From assembly GCA_017437285.1 (NCBI GenBank), contig JAFSBM010000156.1, positions 1 to 57,211 of the forward strand: a stretch of 57,211 nt of DNA, given 5' to 3'. Made by a program: the position numbers and the translations under genes. Positions 25,466 through 34,837 of the stretch are shown here, one piece after another (within the stretch, counting starts at the first letter, position 1; the number at the start of each line of letters is the position of its first letter). This DNA is from Ruminococcus sp. GTDB taxonomy: Bacteria > Bacillota > Clostridia > Oscillospirales > Ruminococcaceae. Below the pieces are notes generated by a model. That model saw nothing but the letters and a program-made list of their open reading frames with translations, was not told where the DNA came from and did no database searches.

Positions 25466-28400
25466 ATGGAAAAAATGAAAAAACTTGCCGCAGCGACTGC
25501 AGCACTGCTGATTAGTGCAAGCACATTAGGCTATTTGCCACAGGATTCAATCAAAATCAGTAATGTCACAGCTAATGCGGCAGAAGAAGAAATCACAAGC
25601 GTAGAAATCACTGAGGCAAATTTCCCCGATAAAAACTTCCGTGAATATGTCAAATCAAGTTTTGATAAAGACGGCGACGGTGTGCTTTCAGCTGAGGAAA
25701 TTGCAGCTGTAACAAAAATTGGTCTAAGAGGCGACGGTGTTTATAATTCAAAAACAATTGATGTTTCCGATTTGTCGGGTATTGAATACTTCACATCATT
25801 AAAACTTTTACATTGTGAAGGTAACAACCTCGCTTCACTTGATTTAAGTAATAATACTGCATTAGAGGAATTGAAGTTCTACAAAACTTCTCTTACAACT
25901 CTCGATTTAAGCAATAATACTGCATTAAAGATACTACGTTGTAATGAAAACAAAAATCTTACAACTCTCGATTTAAGCAACAACACGGCATTAACTGAAT
26001 TATATTGTTATAATAATCAGTTCACATCACTTGATTTAAGCAACAACACAGCATTAACTATCTTAAATTGTACTGATAATCAGCTCACATCACTTGATTT
26101 AAGCAAAAACACAGCGTTGACAAAGTTTACTTGTGATGAAAATCTTACAACTCTCGATTTAAGCAAAAATACAGCGTTGACAGAGTTGTCTTGTTTTGAA
26201 GATCAGATCACTTCACTTGATTTAAGTAATAATACTGCATTAAAGGAACTGGTGTGCTACACCTCTGATCTTACAGCTCTTGATTTAAGCAATAATACTG
26301 CATTAGAGGTCCTATATTTTAGTTACAACGAAAATCTTACAACTCTCGATTTAAGCAATAATACAGCATTGGAAGTATTAAGATGCGAATATAATGAGTT
26401 CACTTCACTTGATGTAAGCAATAATACCGCATTAACTACCTTATGTTGTTATAGAAATCAGCTCACTTCCCTTGATGTAAGCAACAACACAGCATTAGAG
26501 ACATTGTGGTGTGAAAAAAATCAGCTCACCTCACTCGATTTAAGCAATAATACAGAATTAAAGAGCTTGACAAATAATGACAACAAATATGAAATCATCC
26601 TCACCGACAACACATTCGACCTTTCAACTCTCCCAACAGGCTTTGACGTTTCAAAGGCTTCTGACTGGACAAACGGCACAGTTAAGGGAAATATTCTCAC
26701 AGTTAAGGACGCTTCAAAGAATGTTGCATACAAATATGACTGCGGAAATGGACATTCAGAAACATTCACTTTAATTCCACAGGTTTCAGAAGAAATCACA
26801 AGCGTAGAAATCAACGAAACTAACTTTCCCGATAAAAACTTCCGTGAATATGTCAAAGAATACTTTGATACTGACGGTGACGGCGTGCTTTCAGCTGAGG
26901 AAATTACAGCTGTAACTGAAATCGACGTACATAATAAGGGTATTTCTGACTTAACAGGTATAGAATACTTTGAAAATCTTGAATACTTAGATTGTTCGTT
27001 AAATAAACTCACAACCCTCGACTTAAACAATAATACGGCATTAATTGAATTAAATTGTTACTATAATCAGCTCACTTCACTTGATGTAAGCAGCAACACG
27101 GCATTAACCAACTTAGGTTGTCATAATAATCAGCTCACTTCTCTTAATGTAAGCAACAACACAGCATTAGAATTCTTAAATTGTTCTGATAATCAGCTCA
27201 CTTCTCTTGATTTAAGCAATAATACAGCATTAACTGATTTGTATACTTATAGCAACGAATATGAAATCACCCTTACTGGCAAAACATTTGACCTTTCAAC
27301 GCTCCCAACAGGCTTTGATGTAACAAGTGCCTATGGCTGGACAAACGGCACAGTTAAGGGAAATATTCTCACAGTTGTGGACGCTTCAAAGAATATTATA
27401 TACAAATATGACTTAGGAAATGGAAATTCAGAAACATTTACTTTAATTTCACAGAAAAAAGAAACACCTGTTGAAACTACTACTGCTCCCAAAACAACAA
27501 CCACAGCTACAACTACAAAAACTGCTCCCAAAGCTACAACTACTACAACTACGGCAAAAGAGGAAATCACAGGATTAGAAATCAACGAAACTAACTTCCC
27601 TGACTCTATTTTCAGACAGTATGTTGCAGAAGAATTTGATATAAACGGTGACAGTGTGCTTTCAGACAAAGAAATTGCAGCTGTAACCAAAATCGATGTT
27701 TATGATATGGGAATTTCTGACTTAACAGGTATAGAATATTTTGAAAATCTTGCTATCTTAGAATGTATGTTTAATAAACTCACAACTCTCGACATAAGCA
27801 AAAACACGGCATTAATTGAATTAAACTGTTACCATAATCAGCTCACTTCTCTTGATGTAAGCGACCACACGGAATTAATTAAATTATGTTTTGATACTAA
27901 TAATATCACTTCCATTGATTTAAGCAACAACACAGCATTAACTTACTTATCTTGTTGTGCTACTAAGCTTACTTCTATTGATATAAGCAACAATACTGCA
28001 TTAATTACCTTACATTGTGCTTATAATCAGTTCACTTCACTTGACGTAAGCAACAATACTGCATTAACTGGATTATATTGTTATGATGGTCAGCTTACTT
28101 CTCTTGACATAAGTAAAAATATTGCATTAGAAACGTTGTGGTGTATGAGCAATCAGCTTACTTCACTTGATGTAAGTAAAAACACGGCATTAACTTACTT
28201 ATCTTGTTCTGAGAATCAGCTTACTTCACTTGATTTAAGCAATAACACAGCATTAACTAAATTAAATTGTAATGATAATCAGCTCACTTCACTTGATTTA
28301 AGCAACAACACAGCATTAGATTTCTTAAATTGTTCTGGTAATCAGCTCACTTCTCTTGATTTAAGCAATAATACAGCATTAGAGGTATTGAGGGCTGAGG

Positions 28401-30406
28401 ACAACAAATATGAAATTGCCCTCACCGACAACACATTCGACCTTTCAACGCTCCCAACAGGCTTTGATGTAACAAAGGCTTCTGAGTGGACAAATGCCAC
28501 AGTTGAGGGAAATATTCTCACAATTGAGGATGTTACAAAGGCAGTTACATACAAATATGACTTTGGAAATGAACATTCAGAAGTATTTACATTAGTTTCA
28601 CCAAAGACAGAAACACCTGCCACAACAACTACTGCTGCAAATACAACAAATCCCACAACTACTACAACTACATTTGCCACACCCAGTTATTCCTGGCATC
28701 TGAACGTTTATCCTTATGACAAAGCAGATACAATTTACGAAATCGGCGAAGAACTTGACTACAGCACTATTTGCGTTCACGGATACGGCGGCGGCGAAGA
28801 TTTTCACGCTGATATCCCTTATATCTCCTTGGCTAATTGCAGTTCTTTTGTAACAGTTGACGCTTCTGAATTCGACAACACAAAACCGGGTACTTATACT
28901 ATCTATGTAAAATGGCATGATGCTGTTGATTCATTTGATGTAACAGTAGTTGAATCTGATAATGCAGAAACACCTGCTGCAACTGAAACCACACCTGCTG
29001 CAACTACAACAACTGCTGCTCCCAAAGCTACAACTACAACTACTGCTGCTCCCAAAACAACAGATACCACTACAACAACTACTGTTCCCAAAACAACAGC
29101 AATGTTTACTACAACTACATTTGCCCCACCCAGTTATTCCTGTAGTCTGAGCGTTTATCCTTATGACGAAGCAGATACAATTTACGAAATCGGCGAAGAA
29201 CTTGACTACAGCACTATTTGCGTCCATGGATATGGTACAATGACAAGTTTTGGCAGCACCACATATATGGATATTCCTTATATATCCTTGGATAGATGTA
29301 ATTTAACAGTTGACGCTTCTGAATTCGACAACACAAAACCGGGTACTTATACTATCTATGTTGAATGGTATAATGCTGTTGATTCATTTGAAGTAACAGT
29401 AATTGACCCTGATAATCCAACGGCAATCCCAGGAGTAGGAATCGACGAAACTAACTTCCCTGACCCTGTTTTCAGACAGTATCTTGCAAAAAATTTCGAT
29501 AAAAACAAAGACGGCAGACTTTCAGACAAAGAAATTGCAGATGTAAAAGGTCTATATTTAAGCGAGTTGGGCATTTCCGATTTGACAGGAATACAGCATT
29601 TTGAAAATCTTAAGACTTTAGGTTGTTCCGACAACGACCTCACTCAGCTTGATATAAGTGAAAACAAAGCACTTACACATTTATATTGCTCATATAATAA
29701 TCTGACAACCCTTGATACAAGTAACAACGTACTACTTTTTGCAATTGATTGTCATAATAACAAACTGACAAAACTTGATTTTAGCAACAATCCAGAATTA
29801 GAAGGAGTATGGTGCTGTGATAATCAGCTTACAAGCCTTGATGTAAGTCATAATACATTGTTATCCGATTTGGCTTGTAGCAATAATCAGCTTGCAAGTA
29901 TTGATTTAAGTAATACTATCTGTAAAGAAATTTCAGAATGGGGTCTTCTGCTTTACGGCAACAAGCACAAAATTACGATTACTGATAACACATTCGACCT
30001 TTCAACTCTCCCAACAGGCTTTGATGTTTCGAAGGCTTCTGACTGGACAAATGCTACAGTTAAGGGAAATATTCTCACAGTTGAGGATATTACAAAGGAA
30101 GTAACATACACATATGACTGCGGTTTAGGATTCTCAGATACATTCACTTTAATTCCACAGATTGAAGAAACACCTGTTGAAACTACAACTGCAACTACAA
30201 CAGTTACAACTACTACCACAACTGCTGCTCCCGAAACAACTACTGCTCCTGTAACTACTACACCCGCAACTACAACTCCCGAAGAAGACCTCCCACAGAC
30301 AGGTTTCTCAAAGCTCTACAATTGTATTCCTGTTTCAGCAGGTGCTTTGGTACTCTTAGGTATGTATGCTGTTAAAAAGAGCAAAAAAGAAGATGAAGAA
30401 GAATAA
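25466..30406 (+). CDS. LPQTG-anchored multi-module EF-hand/LRR surface protein 1
   Basis: 1646 residues, secreted and wall-anchored. A signal peptide (about 1-38, KKLAAATAALLISASTLGYL, cut near ANAA) is followed by four modules beginning near residues 45, 441, 698 and 1320. Each starts NFPD..F..Y, then an EF-hand loop such as DKDGDGVLSAEE, then 21-residue LRRs of the form LTSLDLSNNTALxxLxCxxN, and closes with a cap containing FDLSTLPTGFDV. Thr-rich linkers and two Ig-like (Big_3-like) domains (about 1074-1165 and 1223-1315, starting YSWHLNVYP / YSCSLSVYP) separate modules 3 and 4. LPQTG begins at 1609, followed by a membrane segment and KKSKKEDEEE. Likely an adhesin or polymer/protein binder; ligand unknown. 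EF-loop calcium binding is inferred. Confidence 0.9.
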   Translation: MEKMKKLAAATAALLISASTLGYLPQDSIKISNVTANAAEEEITSVEITEANFPDKNFREYVKSSFDKDGDGVLSAEEIAAVTKIGLRGDGVYNSKTIDVSDLSGIEYFTSLKLLHCEGNNLASLDLSNNTALEELKFYKTSLTTLDLSNNTALKILRCNENKNLTTLDLSNNTALTELYCYNNQFTSLDLSNNTALTILNCTDNQLTSLDLSKNTALTKFTCDENLTTLDLSKNTALTELSCFEDQITSLDLSNNTALKELVCYTSDLTALDLSNNTALEVLYFSYNENLTTLDLSNNTALEVLRCEYNEFTSLDVSNNTALTTLCCYRNQLTSLDVSNNTALETLWCEKNQLTSLDLSNNTELKSLTNNDNKYEIILTDNTFDLSTLPTGFDVSKASDWTNGTVKGNILTVKDASKNVAYKYDCGNGHSETFTLIPQVSEEITSVEINETNFPDKNFREYVKEYFDTDGDGVLSAEEITAVTEIDVHNKGISDLTGIEYFENLEYLDCSLNKLTTLDLNNNTALIELNCYYNQLTSLDVSSNTALTNLGCHNNQLTSLNVSNNTALEFLNCSDNQLTSLDLSNNTALTDLYTYSNEYEITLTGKTFDLSTLPTGFDVTSAYGWTNGTVKGNILTVVDASKNIIYKYDLGNGNSETFTLISQKKETPVETTTAPKTTTTATTTKTAPKATTTTTTAKEEITGLEINETNFPDSIFRQYVAEEFDINGDSVLSDKEIAAVTKIDVYDMGISDLTGIEYFENLAILECMFNKLTTLDISKNTALIELNCYHNQLTSLDVSDHTELIKLCFDTNNITSIDLSNNTALTYLSCCATKLTSIDISNNTALITLHCAYNQFTSLDVSNNTALTGLYCYDGQLTSLDISKNIALETLWCMSNQLTSLDVSKNTALTYLSCSENQLTSLDLSNNTALTKLNCNDNQLTSLDLSNNTALDFLNCSGNQLTSLDLSNNTALEVLRAEDNKYEIALTDNTFDLSTLPTGFDVTKASEWTNATVEGNILTIEDVTKAVTYKYDFGNEHSEVFTLVSPKTETPATTTTAANTTNPTTTTTTFATPSYSWHLNVYPYDKADTIYEIGEELDYSTICVHGYGGGEDFHADIPYISLANCSSFVTVDASEFDNTKPGTYTIYVKWHDAVDSFDVTVVESDNAETPAATETTPAATTTTAAPKATTTTTAAPKTTDTTTTTTVPKTTAMFTTTTFAPPSYSCSLSVYPYDEADTIYEIGEELDYSTICVHGYGTMTSFGSTTYMDIPYISLDRCNLTVDASEFDNTKPGTYTIYVEWYNAVDSFEVTVIDPDNPTAIPGVGIDETNFPDPVFRQYLAKNFDKNKDGRLSDKEIADVKGLYLSELGISDLTGIQHFENLKTLGCSDNDLTQLDISENKALTHLYCSYNNLTTLDTSNNVLLFAIDCHNNKLTKLDFSNNPELEGVWCCDNQLTSLDVSHNTLLSDLACSNNQLASIDLSNTICKEISEWGLLLYGNKHKITITDNTFDLSTLPTGFDVSKASDWTNATVKGNILTVEDITKEVTYTYDCGLGFSDTFTLIPQIEETPVETTTATTTVTTTTTTAAPETTTAPVTTTPATTTPEEDLPQTGFSKLYNCIPVSAGALVLLGMYAVKKSKKEDEEE

Positions 30407-30413
30407 TTAACCT

Positions 30414-30447
30414 AATTCCCCGTGGCGAAAACTACGGGGAATTTTCT
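30414..30447 (+). terminator. terminator of LRR gene 1
   Basis: Arms AATTCCCCGT (30414-30423) and ACGGGGAATT (30434-30443) then TTTTC. Nearly identical to the terminator of LRR gene 2. Confidence 0.85.
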
Positions 30448-30449
30448 TA

Positions 30450-30515
30450 TGCTTTATAAAGCCTTTAGCCATTAGCTGTTAGGACGGTAGATTAATTTCT
30501 ACCATCCATTTTTTA
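30450..30515 (+). repeat. heptads and hairpin upstream of LRR gene 2
   Basis: Near copy of 25050-25117: heptads GCCTTTA/GCCATTA/GCTGTTA, then GGACGGTAGA with TCTACCATCC (one mismatch) and a T-run. It suggests duplication of the upstream region together with the gene. Confidence 0.8.
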
Positions 30516-30642
30516 GGGTAGTTTGCCAACGAAGTCACATCATAAATATAATAATCGAAAATAGGCACGTATATGATATAGTATATATATATATATATAT
30601 TGCGTATATATAGACAAATATGCACAAATATACCTAAAAGTA

Positions 30643-30760
30643 TTGCATTTTGTTATATTATATGATATAATACAGTTAACCGAGGCACTCGGTTAAAAAT
30701 ATTTAATAATGCCTGCTGAAATATGCAGGCAAACCGCAAACGCAATTATTTGTCGTTTGC
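30643..30760 (+). promoter_or_regulatory. promoter and hairpin-rich leader of LRR gene 2
   Basis: TTGCAT (30643-30648) and TATAAT (30666-30671), 17-bp spacer. The leader then holds three perfect stems: TAACCGAG/CTCGGTTA (30677-30695), GCCTGC/GCAGGC (30711-30730) and GCAAACG/CGTTTGC (30736-30760). An AT-rich (TA)n run at about 30580-30600 lies upstream. Confidence 0.7.
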
Positions 30761-30793
30761 CAAAAAATAAAAGAGGATATGGAGGAAAAAATT

Positions 30794-33700
30794 ATGTCCA
30801 AAATGAAAAAAATTGCAGCTATGACTGCGGCTTTGCTGATTAGTGCAAGTACTATGGGTTATTTGCCACAGGATTCACTCAAAATCAGTAATGTCACAGC
30901 TAATGCGGCAGAAGAAGAAATCACAAGCGTAGAAATCAATGAGGCAAATTTCCCTGACCTAAACTTCCGTGATTATATCAAATCAACTTTTGATACTGAC
31001 TATGACGGTGTGCTTTCAGCTGAGGAAATTGCGGCTGTAACTTCAATCATTCTCTCTGAAGACGGTCTGCACGGCGAAACAATTGTGGTTTCTGATTTAA
31101 AGGGTATAGAATACTTTACAAATCTTGTAGAACTGAATTGCAATGAAAGCAATCTCACTAAAATTGATTTAAGCAAGAATAAAAAATTAGAATATCTTAG
31201 TTGTGAGTCAAATGACCTTACGACACTTGATTTAAGCAGCAACACAGCATTAGTTAGCTTATATTGTAGTAGAAATCTCCTTACTGAACTTGACCTGACA
31301 AACAATACAGTATTAGAGATATTATCATGTGGTGAAGCAGGTTTTTGGTCAAGCGGCGGAAATCTGCTTACTGAACTTGATTTAAGCAATAATACCAAAT
31401 TAAAGACGTTGATGTGTGATAACAATAGCCTTATCAAACTTGATTTGAGCAATAATAAGAATTTAACCACATTGTCCTGCGTCAATAATAAACTTACTGA
31501 ACTTGATTTAAGTAACAACCTTGAATTAGAGTCGCTGCAATGCACCAACAACCGTCTTACAACACTTAATATAAGTAATAATAAAGCGTTAAAATCTCTT
31601 TACTGTTATTCAAATCAGCTTACAACACTCGATATAAATAAAGAAGCAGCTTTAGATGAACTATATTGTTTTTACAATCAGCTTACAAGTCTTTCACTTT
31701 CTTCATATCCTCCAATTGAAGAAAACATTCCATTTACTCCTACTGAGGGGAATGTATATGAAATAACTCTTACTGACAATACATTTGACCTTTCAACTCT
31801 CCCCACAGGCTTTGATATTTCAAAAGCTTCTGAGTGGACAAATGCTACAGTTGAGGGAAATATTCTCACAGTTGAGGACGCTTCAAAGCCAATTACATAC
31901 AAATACGACTGCGGATGTGATGTGTATGAAACATTCACATTGATTTCACCTGATGACCTTGCGGAAGGAAGTGTTGTAATCAGCTCTAAGAACTTCCCTG
32001 ACTATATGTTCCGTTACAACATTTCACAGGAATTCGACACCGATAAGGACAATATACTTTCCGCCGAGGAAATTGCAGCTGTTACTGAAATTGAATGTTC
32101 AGGCGGTTTTATGGGCGTCCATGACATAACAGGAATACAGTATTTTGAAAATCTCAAAAGTTTCACTTTTTTGGATGCAGATTTTATAGAACTCGACTTG
32201 AGCCATAACAAGGCACTGGAAGAACTGCACTGTGGAAATGTTAGAAGTCTTGATTTAAGCAATAATACTGCATTAAAGATACTGACTGTCTACGATATCA
32301 GTTTTACAACCCTTGATTTAAGTAATAATACTGCATTAGAGGAACTGGCAATCCACAACTCCATTCTTCCAACTCTTGATTTAAGCAATAATACTGCATT
32401 GACATATTTAGATTGTGATGAGAATCAACTCACTTCACTTGATGTAAGCAACTGTACTGCATTAACTGATTTATCTTGTTGGGGAAATCAGCTTACTTCA
32501 CTCGATGTAAGCAACTGTTCTGCATTGACTGATTTATCTTGTGATAATAATCAACTCACTTCACTTGATTTAAGCGGCTGTTCTGCATTAACTGATTTAT
32601 CTTGTGATAATAATCAACTCACTTCACTTGATTTAAGCGGCTGTTCTGCATTAACTGATTTATCTTGTTGGGGAAATCAGCTTACTTTACTTGATGTAAG
32701 CAACTGTTCTGCATTAACTGATTTATCTTGTGATGATAATCAGCTCACTTCACTTGATGTAAGCAACTGTTCTGCATTGGAAATTTTGGGTTGTGGTGAT
32801 AATCCACTCACTTCGCTTGATGTAAGCAACAACACAGCATTAACATATTTACATTGCGGTGATAATCCACTCACTTCGCTTGATGTAAGCAACAACACAG
32901 CATTAACATATTTATATTGCGGTAATAATAAACTCACTTCACTTGATGTAAGCAACAACACAGCATTAACATCTTTACATTGCGGTTATAATAAACTCAC
33001 TTCACTTGATATAAGCAAAAATACATCATTAACTTCAATGAGGTCTGATGACAACAAATATGAAATCGTTCTCACTGACAACACATTCGACCTTTCAACT
33101 CTCCCCACAAACTTTGATGTAACAAAGGCTTCTGAGTGGACAAATGCTACAGTTAAGGGAAATATTCTCACAGTTGAGGACACTTCGGAATGGGTTACAT
33201 ACAAATATGACTGCGGAAATGGACATTCAGAAACATTCACTTTAATTCCACAGATTGAAGGAGAAATCACAGGCGTAGAAATCAACGAAACTAACTTCCC
33301 CGACTATAATTTCCGTCGTTGTATTACACAGCTCATTGACACCAATAAGAGCAATGTACTTTCCGCCAAGGAAATTGCATCTGTTACTGAACTAAATATC
33401 GAGGCGTGCGGTATTTCTGACTTAACAGGTATAGAATACTTTGAAAATCTCAAAGTATTAGCATGCGTTAATAATGATATTATAGAACTTGATTTAAGTC
33501 AGAATAAGGCACTGGAAGAATTGCAATGCGGAAATGTTAGAAGTCTTGATTTAAGCAATAATACTGCATTAAAGATACTGACTGTCTATGATGCCGGTTT
33601 TACAACCATTGATTTAAGCAATAATACAGCATTAGAGGAACTGTATGTCAGCAACAACAGCCTTACATCTCTTGATTTAAGCAATAATACAGCATTAACT

Positions 33701-34693
33701 CAATTATATTGTGGTGCTAATAAACTTACTTCCCTTGATTTAAGCAACAACACAGCATTAAAATATTTGGATTGTTATGATAATCAGCTCACTTTCCTTA
33801 ATGTAAGCAATTGTACTTCATTAACTGATTTATCTTGTTTTGGCAATAAGCTCACTTCACTTGATGTAAGCAACTGTACTGCATTAACTAATTTATCTTG
33901 TCGGGAAAATCAGCTTACTTCCCTTGATTTAAGCGGTAACACGGCATTAACTCGATTAGAGTGTGGTAAAAATCAGCTTAATTCTCTTGATGTAAGTAAT
34001 AATGCAGCATTAACCAACTTATTTTGTGAAGAAAATCAGCTCACTTCACTTGATTTAAGTAATAATACAGCATTAATTGATTTACTTTGTTATGAGAATC
34101 AACTTACTTCACTTGATTTATGCAATAACCTGGCATTAACTTACTTATTTTGTTATAGCAATAATCTCACCTCACTTGATTTAAGCAGTAATACATCATT
34201 AACTTCAATAAGGTCTGATGACAACAAATATGAAATCACCCTCACTGACAACACATTCGACCTTTCAACTCTCCCAGCAGGCTTTGATGTTTCAAAGGCT
34301 TCTGAGTGGACAAATGGTACAGTTGAGGGAAATATTCTCACAGTTAGGGACGCTTCAAAGAATATTATATACAAATATGACTTAGGAAATGGACATTCAG
34401 AAACATTCACTTTAGTTCCACAGATTGAAGAAACACCTGTTACAACAACTACAACTGCAACTACAACAGCTACAACTACTACCACAACTGCTGCTCCTGA
34501 AACAACTATAACTACAACTGCAACAACTACTGCTCCTGTAACTACTACACCCGCAACTACAACTCCCGAAGAAGACCTCCCACAGACAGGTTTCTCAAAT
34601 CTCTACAATTGTATTCCTGTTTCAGCAGGTGCATTGGTACTCTTAGGTATGTATGCTGTTAAAAAGAGCAGAAAAGAAGATGAAGAAGAATAA
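30794..34693 (+). CDS. LPQTG-anchored EF-hand/LRR surface protein 2
   Basis: 1299 residues, paralogue of the upstream protein with an almost identical signal peptide (SKMKKIAAMTAALLISASTM, then ANAAEEE). Start at 30794, since the earlier in-frame ATG at 30779 overlaps the GGAGG site. Three EF-hand/LRR modules begin near residues 46, 394 and 823; their loops are degenerate in the third (DTNKSNVLSAKE). LRRs are 21 residues with a conserved Cys. Repeats around 32.5-33.0 kb are nearly identical at DNA level. A Thr-rich stalk leads to LPQTG at 1262, a hydrophobic span and KKSRKEDEEE. No Ig-like domains. Predicted surface binding protein; ligand unknown. Confidence 0.9.
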   Translation: MSKMKKIAAMTAALLISASTMGYLPQDSLKISNVTANAAEEEITSVEINEANFPDLNFRDYIKSTFDTDYDGVLSAEEIAAVTSIILSEDGLHGETIVVSDLKGIEYFTNLVELNCNESNLTKIDLSKNKKLEYLSCESNDLTTLDLSSNTALVSLYCSRNLLTELDLTNNTVLEILSCGEAGFWSSGGNLLTELDLSNNTKLKTLMCDNNSLIKLDLSNNKNLTTLSCVNNKLTELDLSNNLELESLQCTNNRLTTLNISNNKALKSLYCYSNQLTTLDINKEAALDELYCFYNQLTSLSLSSYPPIEENIPFTPTEGNVYEITLTDNTFDLSTLPTGFDISKASEWTNATVEGNILTVEDASKPITYKYDCGCDVYETFTLISPDDLAEGSVVISSKNFPDYMFRYNISQEFDTDKDNILSAEEIAAVTEIECSGGFMGVHDITGIQYFENLKSFTFLDADFIELDLSHNKALEELHCGNVRSLDLSNNTALKILTVYDISFTTLDLSNNTALEELAIHNSILPTLDLSNNTALTYLDCDENQLTSLDVSNCTALTDLSCWGNQLTSLDVSNCSALTDLSCDNNQLTSLDLSGCSALTDLSCDNNQLTSLDLSGCSALTDLSCWGNQLTLLDVSNCSALTDLSCDDNQLTSLDVSNCSALEILGCGDNPLTSLDVSNNTALTYLHCGDNPLTSLDVSNNTALTYLYCGNNKLTSLDVSNNTALTSLHCGYNKLTSLDISKNTSLTSMRSDDNKYEIVLTDNTFDLSTLPTNFDVTKASEWTNATVKGNILTVEDTSEWVTYKYDCGNGHSETFTLIPQIEGEITGVEINETNFPDYNFRRCITQLIDTNKSNVLSAKEIASVTELNIEACGISDLTGIEYFENLKVLACVNNDIIELDLSQNKALEELQCGNVRSLDLSNNTALKILTVYDAGFTTIDLSNNTALEELYVSNNSLTSLDLSNNTALTQLYCGANKLTSLDLSNNTALKYLDCYDNQLTFLNVSNCTSLTDLSCFGNKLTSLDVSNCTALTNLSCRENQLTSLDLSGNTALTRLECGKNQLNSLDVSNNAALTNLFCEENQLTSLDLSNNTALIDLLCYENQLTSLDLCNNLALTYLFCYSNNLTSLDLSSNTSLTSIRSDDNKYEITLTDNTFDLSTLPAGFDVSKASEWTNGTVEGNILTVRDASKNIIYKYDLGNGHSETFTLVPQIEETPVTTTTTATTTATTTTTTAAPETTITTTATTTAPVTTTPATTTPEEDLPQTGFSNLYNCIPVSAGALVLLGMYAVKKSRKEDEEE

Positions 34694-34703
34694 TAATTAA
34701 CCT

Positions 34704-34738
34704 AATTCCCCGTGGCAAAAACTACGGGGAATTTTCTA
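34704..34738 (+). terminator. terminator of LRR gene 2
   Basis: AATTCCCCGT (34704-34713) with ACGGGGAATT (34724-34733) and a short T-run. Confidence 0.85.
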
Positions 34739-34755
34739 TACTTTATTCAATATAC

Positions 34756-34784
34756 TTGCATTTAATTTTATTATATGATATAAT
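34756..34784 (+). promoter_or_regulatory. promoter of LRR gene 3
   Basis: TTGCAT (34756-34761), 17-bp spacer, TATAAT (34779-34784). It shares the spacer end TTATATGATATAAT with the two upstream LRR promoters. Confidence 0.75.
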
Positions 34785-34837
34785 GTATTTAATCGTATTA
34801 CCACGATAAACTATCAAAACGAAATGGAGGAATTAAA

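Noticed and set aside
26521-30219. Several long antisense frames rich in Val/Ser under the LRR genes
   Set aside because: They mirror the repeated Thr/Leu/Asn codons of the LRR genes and lack starts with ribosome sites.
25800-34200. Regular 63-bp repeats resembling a CRISPR or satellite
   Set aside because: They are in frame, code for 21-residue LRRs and have no spacer structure.
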